DNA of 64,000 nt from Coprococcus aceti (GTDB lineage: Bacteria > Bacillota > Clostridia > Lachnospirales > Lachnospiraceae), in the NCBI RefSeq assembly GCF_025567285.1, contig NZ_JAOQJT010000002.1, forward strand, positions 463,008-527,007. The letters are read 5' to 3'. The notes under the pieces are model-generated. The model saw only the letters and a list, made by a program, of their open reading frames with translations, had not been told where the DNA came from and did not search any database. This document shows, piece after piece, positions 24,570-33,324 of the stretch. Position numbers and translations under genes: made by a program. Every line of letters starts with the position of its first letter. The stretch's first letter is position 1.

Positions 24570-26065
24570 GCCTGTTTTTCTGCCAGCTTTCGATGGATTG
24601 AGTTTTCTCCATACTTGGAGTTCCATTCCTTGTTTGCTTTGACATAGGATTCATACTCGGACTTGCCTTGTTTATAGACTTGCAGGAACGCATCTACCGT
24701 TGGATATTTGTAATCCTGCACGATATGGGATAATCCCTGCTTCATAATCTTAATCGTTTCTGCGTATTTGTTAGACTGTGCCTGCAATTCCTTTCGTTTC
24801 TTTCCTTGGAATAATCCTGTACAGTTCTTCAAATCCTCGTCAATAAGGTCTTTTTTCACTTCCTGCGTATGAATGGCTCTGTTTTGTCGTTTAAGTTTCT
24901 CCATAATCTCTTCAAGTCGCATCTCATAATCGTGTGCCAGCTCAGACATTCTTGGTCTTGGCGGAATAACGGTCTTTTCTGCGGTAGTAGTAGCAGGTGC
25001 TTTGAATGGTTGGGTCACAGCAGGAATTGTCTGATTGTCTGTCTGTGTAACGGATGGAGCTGGTTGTTTCTCTTGTTTTTCATTTCTTCGCTCCATAAGG
25101 TCGGAGATTCTGGCTTTCTGTTGTTCCTGTTTCTGTATCAGCAACTTTATGAGTTCTTTTAACAGCTCGATTGCCCGAAAGATAATCATAAACAAAAGCT
25201 CCGGATGATTGCCATACTTGTGAATGGATTCCTTAATCGGAGTTGAAATCTGTTCCTGCTTTACCTTTAAGATTTCCTTTCGCTCCATCCCCGATACCAA
25301 AGCGTGATCCACAGTACGATTCCAGTCCTGTATGACCTTATTATTGAGTGTAATCTTATCTGCCTTTGGATTGTTCTTACCGATTTTCTTAGTGGCAAGA
25401 TAGACATCCCCACGCTTGAATGCAGACAGCTTTTCTTTCTCATCTTTGACAAGTCCGTTGATGACATCGGTATAAAATACCTTGACCTCATCTAAGAAAT
25501 GTTCCTGCTTAAAGCGAGCGTCCTTGATGGTAAACATCTGTCTTTCGTAGACCTCACCTTTCTTGATCACCTTACACCTTTTACGGATAGTTCCATTCTC
25601 GTCTAGGATTTCTTTCTTGGTACGAACATGATTACCTTTCTCATCATAGAACATATTTCTGGTGGCAATCTTTTCTATCGGTTCGTCAAGATAATTTCGT
25701 TCTGCAAAGATAAGATGGATATGATAATTCGTCTTTCGTTTGTTATGATGGAGTGCTGCAATACAATCAACACCATACCGACTTTTGAATTTATCCGTCA
25801 TATATTTTAATAGTCCGTCTGGCGGATAATCCACAAAGGATTCCGGCAGGGCAATGATAAATTCTCTTGCTTCGATACATTTTCCCTCTGTACCGCTTTT
25901 CTTAAATTCTGCCTGATTGCACTTGGCAAGTTCTGTCCAAAATTTTCGGTCTGTGGTTTCATATACCGCATAGAGATTTTCCTGTTTTTTGTCACTGGAG
26001 ATATAATAGATTCTTCCACGAACATTATGGAGCTTTGACATCTGCACAAATGAATTTCTTGGCAT
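24570..26065 (-). CDS. MobA/MobL-family relaxase (C-terminus lost in assembly gap)
   Basis: 498 residues are visible. The relaxase domain (about 1-215) has the metal-binding motif NYHIHLIFAER with His115 and His117, preceded by HHNK (106-109), and Tyr residues near the N-terminus (RIYYISSDK). A helical, Gln/Lys-rich tail with a proline-rich linker (about 330-385) follows. It should nick the element's oriT and lead strand transfer. AAGGAGG precedes the ATG. The C-terminus lies in the Ns at 24280-24569. Confidence 0.88.
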
Positions 26066-27119
26066 AGCGATTTCCTCCTTTCCCAGTTTTGATTTTGGAA
26101 AAGAGGACAGATAAGATAGATGAGATGTGAGTAGTAAACTTTCCCTGTGAGCGAGTGCATAGGCACTCGTCTTGCGAACACATCCGCCTTGTGGCGGCTA
26201 AGCCTCGCAGAGCGAAATACACAGAGTACAAAACGAAGTTTTGTGCGATGGGTGTATTTCGCTCTCAAACGCCGAGGGCTTGCTTATGAAGTTCACTTTT
26301 AGCTGTAACTGTTCCCTCAGCACCTAATTTTGTGCCTTTAATGGCACACTTTTTATGTGCCGTATCCGGCACTCCCTTTTCTTAACAGAAATGCTAGAAG
26401 ATTGCTATGAAAATCAGCGAAACAATAGACGAATCCGTTAGCACTTTTGCCTTAACAATAGCATTGTTCTATTATTCAGACTTTTTAGCAAAAACCGTAG
26501 AAACAGTAGAAGTCTGCTATTAAAATCGAAAAAACAATAGCACGATTCGTTAGCATTTTTGCCCTGACAATAGCATTGTGTTACTTCGCTTACTTTTAAA
26601 CTGTGTCTGGCAAGGAAGTGGTAGTAAAAGTTCCTATTAAATTTCATTTTTAATAGTGCATTGTTTTATTACATTTTGATTTTAATAGAGCTTTTTACTA
26701 TTAACTCTTTGAAAATGTACCCCATAGATTGGACACTCAAAATCATAGTAGCGTACACTTTTTGTCATAGGTCGGACAGCTTTTTTCATAGCTACACTTG
26801 GTATGACTTCTCACAGCACTTTTTGTAAGTTGGGTGGACTTGTCCTACCAGTCGGCTTCACTTGGGTGGATGGTTGCACCCACTTCATTTTCTGGCTTGG
26901 GTGGACTATTCATAACACCTTTTGCATCTTGGGTGGACTTGTCCTACCAACAAGCTATAACTGGGTGGACGATTGCACCCATTCACATCCATCTTGTCCT
27001 CATTTTCCAAAAGTTCTGGTTGTATCTGAGGACTTGTCCGTGATATAATCTATTTGCGTGTAGGTATATCATGGCTTTTAGTCAGATACATACCAGAGGG
27101 ATGGTCTTAGGACTGTCCC
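26066..27119. other. Noncoding repeat-rich region, probable oriT
   Basis: About 1.05 kb with no credible gene. It holds a nested hairpin (26210-26264), an imperfect direct repeat of about 80 bp (26389-26468 and 26501-26580, 112-bp offset, with AACAATAG, CGTTAGCA and AATAGCATTGT shared), and a second pair of about 65 bp (about 26820-26882 and 26919-26981, 99-bp offset, with GGGTGGACTTGTCCTACCA shared). Position directly upstream of the relaxase start suggests the transfer origin; no nic site was identified. Confidence 0.6.
26210..26264. repeat. Nested hairpin related to one at 54.2 kb
   Basis: Outer stem GAGCGAAATACAC/GTGTATTTCGCTC (26210-26222, 26252-26264) and inner stem ACAAAAC/GTTTTGT (26228-26234, 26238-26244). 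A homologous structure lies at 54219-54269, with the inner part inverted relative to its flanks. Confidence 0.8.
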
Positions 27120-27353
27120 TTATTCATTTTTCATTGTTCCCTTGACCGCTTTTACTGCGTGTCTGTCTCGTAAATCCTTCCCCTCATTGAGAATCAGAAA
27201 CTCGTCTAATCGTTCCCTGCGGATTAAGATTTTTCTTCCCACTCTAAGGATAGGCAGCTTTTCCCATTCCACAAGATTTCTAAGAGTGTTTCTTCCGATA
27301 CCTGTATAGTCGGCAGCTTCTTCAATGGAGAGAGCAAACTTTAATTCTGTCAT
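27120..27353 (-). CDS. xis: Excisionase-like winged-helix protein (Xis)
   Basis: 77 residues with an AlpA/excisionase-type DNA-binding fold: SIEEAADYTGIGRNTLRNL, WEKLPILRVGRKILIRRERLDEFL. Such proteins bend DNA at element ends and direct the integrase toward excision. It is encoded next to the XRE regulator and integrase, but on the opposite strand. The symbol is used by analogy with Tn916. Confidence 0.85.
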   Translation of the reverse strand: MTELKFALSIEEAADYTGIGRNTLRNLVEWEKLPILRVGRKILIRRERLDEFLILNEGKDLRDRHAVKAVKGTMKNE

Positions 27354-27440
27354 TCGATCACCTCATTCCTGCGTAGGATTACAAGTCTTGTATATCAGAG
27401 GATGTTCCTTTTTGAAGAAAGGATTAGCCTTTTTTAAAAC

Positions 27441-27559
27441 TTGCGTTACGCAATTCTGATTAAAGTATATATCTTTTATAACGCTATGTCAAGCCTTACG
27501 AAATTCTATCATCTTTTATAGAATTGCGTATTGCAATATATCGTGTTATGTGGTATAGT
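27441..27559 (+). promoter_or_regulatory. Promoter and operator palindromes of the XRE regulator
   Basis: TTGCAA (27531-27536), 17 bp, and an extended TGG-TATAGT -10 (27554-27559) lie 31 bp before the ATG. Palindromes TTGCGTTACGCAA (27441-27453, perfect) and TTGCGTATTGCAA (27524-27536, overlapping the -35) plus the AATTCTAT/ATAGAATT pair (27502-27525) fit repressor binding between the divergent xis and XRE genes. Confidence 0.65.
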
Positions 27560-27590
27560 AATGACATACCGAAAAAGGAGGTTCGCAAGT

Positions 27591-28214
27591 ATGTTAAAAG
27601 ATAAAGAATTGCGAAAGACAATCGGTAGCAGAGCAAAAAGCCGTAGACAGGAGTTAGGATTGAACCAGCCTTATGTCGCTGAAAAAATGGGCGTGACAGC
27701 CTCAACCATTCAGAGATACGAAGCAGGAACGATTGATAACACCAAGAAAATGACCTTAGAAGGTCTGGCAGATGCACTTCATGTATCTGTGGAATGGCTG
27801 AAAGGTGAGACGGACGAATACGAAACAGACATTACGGATAAAAGAGAATTACAGATTCGTGATGTGATGACTTCCATTCTGAATAAGCTCCCTTATGATA
27901 TGGAACAGTCCGAAAGTGATTTTTCCAAAGACCTGCTACTACTGATGTTACGGGAATACGAGCTGTTCGTGGATTCGTTCCAGTTCGCTTGTAAGAATTT
28001 CAAAGGAAATACAGATAACAAAATGCTCGCCCAGACAATGGGGTTTGAATCCAATAAGGAATACAATGAGATTATGTTCCTTAGAGAAATCACCCACACC
28101 GTCAACGCATTGAACGATATGGGCGATATTGTAAGACTGTATTCTAAGAATCCTGAGACAGCGAAAAATCGACTAGCCAATCTTTTATCAGAAAAAGATC
28201 CCGATTCGGTATAG
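27591..28214 (+). CDS. XRE-family transcriptional regulator of the element
   Basis: 207 residues from the ATG at 27591, behind AAAGGAGG with ideal spacing; the longer frame to 27531 overlaps the promoter. The N-terminal helix-turn-helix (about 8-62: RAKSRRQELGLNQPYVAEKMGVTASTIQRYEAG, key residues only) is followed by a helical C-terminal domain of unknown family, perhaps for oligomerisation or signal sensing. It lies between xis and int and has palindromes over its own -35, so it probably represses itself and controls element mobility. Confidence 0.85.
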   Translation: MLKDKELRKTIGSRAKSRRQELGLNQPYVAEKMGVTASTIQRYEAGTIDNTKKMTLEGLADALHVSVEWLKGETDEYETDITDKRELQIRDVMTSILNKLPYDMEQSESDFSKDLLLLMLREYELFVDSFQFACKNFKGNTDNKMLAQTMGFESNKEYNEIMFLREITHTVNALNDMGDIVRLYSKNPETAKNRLANLLSEKDPDSV

Positions 28215-28297
28215 ATAGGCAGACGGAGCTATGATATACTTACACGCAAGAAGCATTTCACCAGTTCCGATTGCCGATATCGAAAGGAGAAACGATT

Positions 28298-29596
28298 ATG
28301 GCAAAAGGTTCTGTAAGGAAGAAAGGCAAGAAATGGTACTACCGCTTTTATGTGGAGGATGCAAGTGGTAACTTGGTTCAGAAAGAATTTGCAGGTACGG
28401 AGAGCAAATCAGAGACAGAGAAAATGTTACGCAAGGCTATGGAGGATTATGACGCAAAGAAATTTCTAGCCAAAGCGGACAACCTCACACTCGGACAGAT
28501 GCTAGATGTATGGGCAGAGGAAGATTTGAAAACGGGTTCACTTAGCAACGGTACAGTCGGTAACTATTTACAGGCAGTAAACAGGATTAAACAACACCCA
28601 ATCGGAAACAGAAAACTAAAGACAGTCACTTCGGAGCATTTGCAGAAGTTTATGGATTTACTTGCATTTGGCGGTGAGGAAGGAAATTTTAAGTCAAAGG
28701 GTTACACCATCGACTATATCCGTTCTTTCCACGCAGTCCTGCAACAGTCCTTCCGATTTGCAGTCTTTCCAAAGCAGTACATCACATTCAATCCAATGCA
28801 GTATGTGGTAATGCGTAGGAAAGCCGAGGAAGATGTGGATTTGTTTTCTGATAATGATGAGGATGCAGAGGTTATCAACCCGATTACACCAGAGCAGTAT
28901 CAAACGCTTATGGAGTATCTGGAAGAAAGAAACAAGCCTGCTGTCCTGCCGGTACAGATAGCGTACTACACAGGTCTTAGACTTGGAGAGGTATGCGGAC
29001 TGTCTTGGAGTGACATTAACTTTGAGGAACAGTATCTGACAGTACGAAGAAGTGTCCGTTACAACGGAGCAAGGCACAAGACCGAGATTGGTCCGACAAA
29101 GCGAAAGAAAGTCCGTATCGTGGATTTCTGTGATACGCTCGCTGACATCTTAAAGAAAGCGAAAAAGGAACAGAGAAAGCAGGTATTCAGTTACGGAGAA
29201 CTCTATCAGAGGAACTACTACAGGGAAGTTAAGGAAAAGAATCGTATCTACTATGAGCTTTATCATTTGGATGGCACAGAGGACATTCCGCTTGATTACA
29301 ACGAGATTGACCTTGTATGTATCAGACCGGACGGAGCATACGAAGCCCCTGCAACGGTTGAGACAGCTTTAAGGACAGCAAGGAAACGATTGTCGGAGCT
29401 TGATGATAATTTCCACTTCCACACCCTGCGACACACTTATACCACAAACCTGCTCTCAAATGGAGCAGCACCAAAGGATGTACAGGAATTACTTGGACAC
29501 TCGGATGTAAGTACCACTATGAATGTCTATGCACACGCTAACCGAGAAGGTAAGCGAAACTCAGCCCGACTACTTGATAAGGTGGTTGGAGAATAA
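28298..29596 (+). CDS. int: Tyrosine integrase (Tn916-like)
   Basis: 432 residues from the ATG at 28298 (AAAGGAG, 8 nt). An N-terminal AP2-like arm-binding domain (1-50), SAM-like core-binding domain (about 62-165) and catalytic domain follow. Catalytic residues: Arg228 in TGLRLGE, HTLRHTYTT (His-x-x-Arg), LGHSD, and the Tyr nucleophile in TTMNVYAHA. It lies at the right end with the 26-bp end repeat 32 bp past its stop, the usual integrase position. Confidence 0.94.
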   Translation: MAKGSVRKKGKKWYYRFYVEDASGNLVQKEFAGTESKSETEKMLRKAMEDYDAKKFLAKADNLTLGQMLDVWAEEDLKTGSLSNGTVGNYLQAVNRIKQHPIGNRKLKTVTSEHLQKFMDLLAFGGEEGNFKSKGYTIDYIRSFHAVLQQSFRFAVFPKQYITFNPMQYVVMRRKAEEDVDLFSDNDEDAEVINPITPEQYQTLMEYLEERNKPAVLPVQIAYYTGLRLGEVCGLSWSDINFEEQYLTVRRSVRYNGARHKTEIGPTKRKKVRIVDFCDTLADILKKAKKEQRKQVFSYGELYQRNYYREVKEKNRIYYELYHLDGTEDIPLDYNEIDLVCIRPDGAYEAPATVETALRTARKRLSELDDNFHFHTLRHTYTTNLLSNGAAPKDVQELLGHSDVSTTMNVYAHANREGKRNSARLLDKVVGE

Positions 29597-29614
29597 AATC
29601 GAATAAGAAAAACT

Positions 29615-29653
29615 TTCCCTTGTAGATACCTCATAAGGGCAAAAACAAGGGAA
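29615..29653. repeat. Right-end recombination repeat
   Basis: TTCCCTTGT (29615-29623) followed by the 26-bp copy (29628-29653) that is identical to 13404-13429 and in the same orientation. The outer 12-bp repeat 29727-29738 overlaps the luxS stop codon. Confidence 0.75.
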
Positions 29654-29736
29654 AAGGATACATATAGAGTGGCAAGGCATACCGCCAAGTCGCATAAAAT
29701 AAGGAAAGTTGAGATTTTAGTTATACAAATGTCAAT

Positions 29737-30219
29737 TTAACCCTCTGGATAATTAAGTCTGCTGTCATCTATATCATACAGAACCTGTGACAGGAATTTC
29801 TCTGCAAGATAGTTCGCCATACCGAGATTCATATCCAGGTAATTGCCGCACTCTCTTGGATTTGCTCCAGGGATCGGATCGTGATAATGTCTTATGAATT
29901 CGAACATTGATATCATAAGCTCCACTATATCCTTCGACTCATAATCGCCTGCGAGTATGAGATAAAATCCCGTCCTGCAGCCCATAGGTCCAAAGTATAT
30001 GACCCTGTCCTTATACTCTTCATTATTTCTCAAGAATGTCGCACCGAGATGCTCTATGGTATGAACCTCCGCAGTGTTCATAACCGGCTCATAATTCGGC
30101 TTTGTCATCCTTATGTCAAATGTTGTGAGGATCTGATCCCCAGCCTTATCCTTTCTCGACACATAAATGCCCGGATTCAGGAGAAGATGATTTATCTGAA
30201 AACTTGCTATCTTATCCAT
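29737..30219 (-). CDS. luxS: S-ribosylhomocysteine lyase (AI-2 synthase)
   Basis: 160 residues with the metal motif HTIEH and the Cys-containing ECGNY region. It splits S-ribosylhomocysteine into homocysteine and DPD, the AI-2 precursor, within the activated methyl cycle. It starts 2 bp after the mtnN stop, so the two enzymes form one operon. The mobile element begins at or within a few bases of the luxS stop, which leaves the protein intact but removes the near terminator. Confidence 0.96.
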   Translation of the reverse strand: MDKIASFQINHLLLNPGIYVSRKDKAGDQILTTFDIRMTKPNYEPVMNTAEVHTIEHLGATFLRNNEEYKDRVIYFGPMGCRTGFYLILAGDYESKDIVELMISMFEFIRHYHDPIPGANPRECGNYLDMNLGMANYLAEKFLSQVLYDIDDSRLNYPEG

Positions 30220-30221
30220 GT

Positions 30222-30923
30222 CTACTTCACCTCATATCTCTTTATTATCTCTGTCATCATGTTTACACTGTTCTCTATAGCCTTTGCCGCAAATGTAGGA
30301 TAATCCATCTCTGCACTGTCATCAGCCTTGTCCGATATGGCCCGGACAACAAGGTACGGAACCTTATTCAGCACTGCAACATGTCCTATGGCCGCGCCCT
30401 CCATCTCTGCACATCTTCCACCAAATGTCTCCACAAGCCATTTCTTCTTGTCCTTGCTCCAGATAAACTGATCGCCGCTCACCACTCTTCCAGTGAACAC
30501 CTTGACTCCTATATTTGCTGCATCCACTGAGTCCTGTGCTATCTTAAGCAGCTCATCGCTGGTCTTGAACACGCTCAGCTCTGTATCAGGGATCACACCC
30601 GGCTCATATCCAAGGGCGGATACATCCATATCGTGCTCCACGGTATCCGTAGCCAGAACGATGTCTCCTATATCTATGTCAGCATCCAGTGATCCGGCTA
30701 TTCCGGTGTTGATGATAGCTGACACTCCATACATGTCGATCAGCGACTGGGTACACATGGCCGCATTGACCTTGCCGACACCGCACTTTACGACCACGAC
30801 ATCCGTTCCTTCTATCTGGCCTTTGTAGAAGCTCATGCCACACTTGTCTGTGACCTGGAGCCCATCTATCATCTCTTTCAGTCTTGCGACTTCCTCGTCC
30901 ATCGCACCTATGATTCCAAGCAT
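30222..30923 (-). CDS. mtnN: 5'-methylthioadenosine/S-adenosylhomocysteine nucleosidase
   Basis: 233 residues of the PNP/MTA nucleosidase family: MLGIIGAMDEEV at the N-terminus, VVKCGVGKVNAA, and EMEGAAIGHV with the catalytic region, then RAISDKAD. It removes adenine from SAH and MTA and feeds luxS. GGAGGT lies 8 nt before the ATG. First gene of the mtnN-luxS operon. Confidence 0.95.
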   Translation of the reverse strand: MLGIIGAMDEEVARLKEMIDGLQVTDKCGMSFYKGQIEGTDVVVVKCGVGKVNAAMCTQSLIDMYGVSAIINTGIAGSLDADIDIGDIVLATDTVEHDMDVSALGYEPGVIPDTELSVFKTSDELLKIAQDSVDAANIGVKVFTGRVVSGDQFIWSKDKKKWLVETFGGRCAEMEGAAIGHVAVLNKVPYLVVRAISDKADDSAEMDYPTFAAKAIENSVNMMTEIIKRYEVK

Positions 30924-30963
30924 CTCTTATACCTCCATTATCCATTGCTACCTGTCAACTATA

Positions 30964-33324
30964 CTACAACATTCGGAATATGTATATCCTCTTCATAAAA
31001 GGAACCTGTCTCCTAAAGCTCCTGAACAGCACCCGAAGTTCTCCCATACGCTGTACATATTCGTCCCCGGACACCTCGCCGCCATAGCTTATGCCTTCCA
31101 TATATGCCGCAAGGTCCTCAGTCTCCGCCGGATCTGCGCCCTTACAGAAATATTCAAGCTGCTGCCTGTGATTTCCCGCCTTCGAAAAATCATCCGACGC
31201 AAGTCTTGCATAATCACACATATACCTATAGTAAGCTATCACATTTCCAGTCTTATCTCTCCTGTGATAACCCACAAAACGAACTATCTTCCTGACTGCT
31301 ATACGTCCCACAAACAAGAGCACTGCAAATGCTATACATCCCGCCAGAACATATATTATCCACACGGCATTTCCAAGTGAAAATGCTGTGCCGGTCGTAT
31401 CTGTTCCGGTATCTCCGCTGTCATCACCTACGAGCCATCTTCCAAATCTGGACCAGAAATCATCCTGGGTCTCATCCTCATCTTCACTCGACGGAGGTGT
31501 CAGCTCCACGACCTGCCATCTGCCACGTATGAACGCCTCTATCCACGCATGAGCTCCGCCATCGTCCACATCCACCTGAACAACAGCCGTTCTTCCAAGC
31601 TCTGATGAGCCTGAATAATAATCATCGTAACTGAACTGTTCTTCATCGAGCATTGTTCCGTCAAGGACCTCGGTGTAATCCACGGCATACCCCTCCACAT
31701 ATCTTGTGGGTATCCCCATGTATCTCAGGATCAGCGCCCCCGCAGTGGCATAATTGGCACACAGACCCTTCTTCGTGGTATCAAGGAAATAATTGACATA
31801 ATCCTCATCCCTCGGCGTGGCTCCCGGATGCAGTGTGTACGGATAATTCTCCAGGAAGTATATATACACCTTCTGCAACAAATTATCCACACTGTCTTTT
31901 TCCGTGATTCCTGCGCTCTCACAGAATCTTCGTATTGAATCCATATTCTCCTCTGGAATCTCAAGATACTTGTCATCCACCGACGACATAACCGGCTCAG
32001 CCAGAGCGGATGGACTGTACTCCACACTGTACAATGAATCGCCCTCTTTGTAAGTATTCATGGCTTCTATATCAGTGTAGTAAGGGTAATATTTTAGATC
32101 TCCGGCGCCATCTATGTTCTGTATATCCATTCGTCCTCTGGCATGTCCTTCAGAATTGACCGGTGACGGATAGTCGCCATCCTTATCTCTGTCCCAATGA
32201 TCCCAGCTATACTCATCACCAACGAACGCTTTCAGATAGATCCTGTTTGTGCTATATGGTGCAAATGTGATTACCAGATCCGTCTGTCCATCAAGTGTGA
32301 CATCCGACACGCCTCCAAGCTTTCCATTCGCCAGTCCTCCGGTATTCGCCGAATTCCTTAGGGATTCAAATCCATACATGATGAGGTTTCCAAGCGGGCC
32401 TTCGATCTTGTTCTTCGCCGAGCTATCACGATACCTGTACAGATAAGTCTGCTGCGGCTTGACAAGAATAACCGCACTTCCCACCAATATACATACAGCC
32501 GCCACACCGGCCGCAAGCTGCAGAGACGCCCTGTCACTATGCCTGTAACTGAATCTTCGCTTCTTCTCATCATATTCAAACGTACTGTCCTTGTCAGTTA
32601 TACGGAAGTGACCATTTCCCTTAAGGCAGATAACTCCCAAAAGTCCTGTGGATACCATGAACATGTAAATAACATCCGGCTCAAGCCTGAAAAACAATGG
32701 TAATATAAACACAGGAAGTGAAAACCACACTGCCCAGAACACACTCATATTCGTGTTAAGGAAAATGTTGAGGATTATTATCTCTACACAACCTATAGCG
32801 ATGGCTGCCACAGGAACAGTGAGCATCCTGTTGGACAAAGTCTCGGAGAATACCTTAACCTCCTGGGCTCCATAATAATCAGTCACATGATCCAGAAACT
32901 CATTTACGATAGCATAAAATCCACTGTTTATATAACGTCTGAGAAGCATGATGAACAGGACAAAAGCGACAAGAAATATTACATATCCAACATCTCTCAC
33001 CCACACCTTGCCTGATTTGAACAGACCACAGAAGTACATGGCCAGCAGCGCATACGCCAGAAATATAACGGGAACACCGTACGCCATATCTATACACGAC
33101 AAAAAGCCGCACATTGAACCACCTATGATAAATATCTCCAGCAGGCATTTTGTAGCAATACCTCTGCTGTCCGATTTTCTTCTGCGCAGCTTTCTTTTTC
33201 TGTAATCCGCGCCTTCTCTGCCTCCATCTGTGATCTCCGGATCGTTGAGCAGCCTTACACCTTCACAGAATTCTACCGCTTTCCTGTCTTCAGTTTTCTT
33301 TTTTTTACCAAAGATTCTACCCAA
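30964..33324 (-). CDS. Membrane-bound transglutaminase-like protein (TgpA type)
   Basis: 786 residues. About six to seven membrane helices in the first 290 residues, a large external domain, a transglutaminase core (about 500-640) with Cys in KKGLCANYATAG and His in GGAHAWIEAF, then a further helix (about 655-680) and a cytosolic tail. The third position of the triad reads VVELTP, with Glu where Asp is usual. It overlaps the DUF58 gene by 8 bp. The MoxR-DUF58-transglutaminase set is widespread and its substrate is not established. Confidence 0.88.
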   Translation of the reverse strand: MGRIFGKKKKTEDRKAVEFCEGVRLLNDPEITDGGREGADYRKRKLRRRKSDSRGIATKCLLEIFIIGGSMCGFLSCIDMAYGVPVIFLAYALLAMYFCGLFKSGKVWVRDVGYVIFLVAFVLFIMLLRRYINSGFYAIVNEFLDHVTDYYGAQEVKVFSETLSNRMLTVPVAAIAIGCVEIIILNIFLNTNMSVFWAVWFSLPVFILPLFFRLEPDVIYMFMVSTGLLGVICLKGNGHFRITDKDSTFEYDEKKRRFSYRHSDRASLQLAAGVAAVCILVGSAVILVKPQQTYLYRYRDSSAKNKIEGPLGNLIMYGFESLRNSANTGGLANGKLGGVSDVTLDGQTDLVITFAPYSTNRIYLKAFVGDEYSWDHWDRDKDGDYPSPVNSEGHARGRMDIQNIDGAGDLKYYPYYTDIEAMNTYKEGDSLYSVEYSPSALAEPVMSSVDDKYLEIPEENMDSIRRFCESAGITEKDSVDNLLQKVYIYFLENYPYTLHPGATPRDEDYVNYFLDTTKKGLCANYATAGALILRYMGIPTRYVEGYAVDYTEVLDGTMLDEEQFSYDDYYSGSSELGRTAVVQVDVDDGGAHAWIEAFIRGRWQVVELTPPSSEDEDETQDDFWSRFGRWLVGDDSGDTGTDTTGTAFSLGNAVWIIYVLAGCIAFAVLLFVGRIAVRKIVRFVGYHRRDKTGNVIAYYRYMCDYARLASDDFSKAGNHRQQLEYFCKGADPAETEDLAAYMEGISYGGEVSGDEYVQRMGELRVLFRSFRRQVPFMKRIYIFRML

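Larger units (their letters stand above)
13247..29738. mobile_element. Integrative mobilizable element with agr-type quorum-sensing cargo
   Basis: The interval carries tyrosine integrase, excisionase, XRE regulator, MobA/MobL-type relaxase and a repeat-rich noncoding region near the relaxase, but no type IV secretion genes, so it is probably mobilized by another element. Both ends carry a 26-bp direct repeat (13404-13429, 29628-29653). Farther out a 12-bp repeat AAATGTCAATTT (13247-13258, 29727-29738) touches the luxS stop codon. The limits given use the outer repeat and may be wrong by about 150 bp. Cargo: agr circuit, two secretion-related operons, and a group IIC intron. It is more AT-rich than the flanking host genes. 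Confidence 0.75.

Noticed and set aside
24266..24693. Long open frames crossing 24280-24569 on both strands
   Set aside because: They exist only because Ns contain no stops; the coding signal stops at the gap edges.
26025..26268. Minus-strand frames upstream of the relaxase
   Set aside because: They run through the nested hairpin and overlap the relaxase start in another frame; no family resemblance.
26389..26981. CRISPR array
   Set aside because: Only two copies per repeat type, long and diverged units, and no cas genes.
26803..27048. 81-codon + strand frame in the repeat region
   Set aside because: It is made of the 99-bp direct repeat (GGGTGG units giving Trp/Gly-rich text) with no ribosome site; treated as noncoding repeat.
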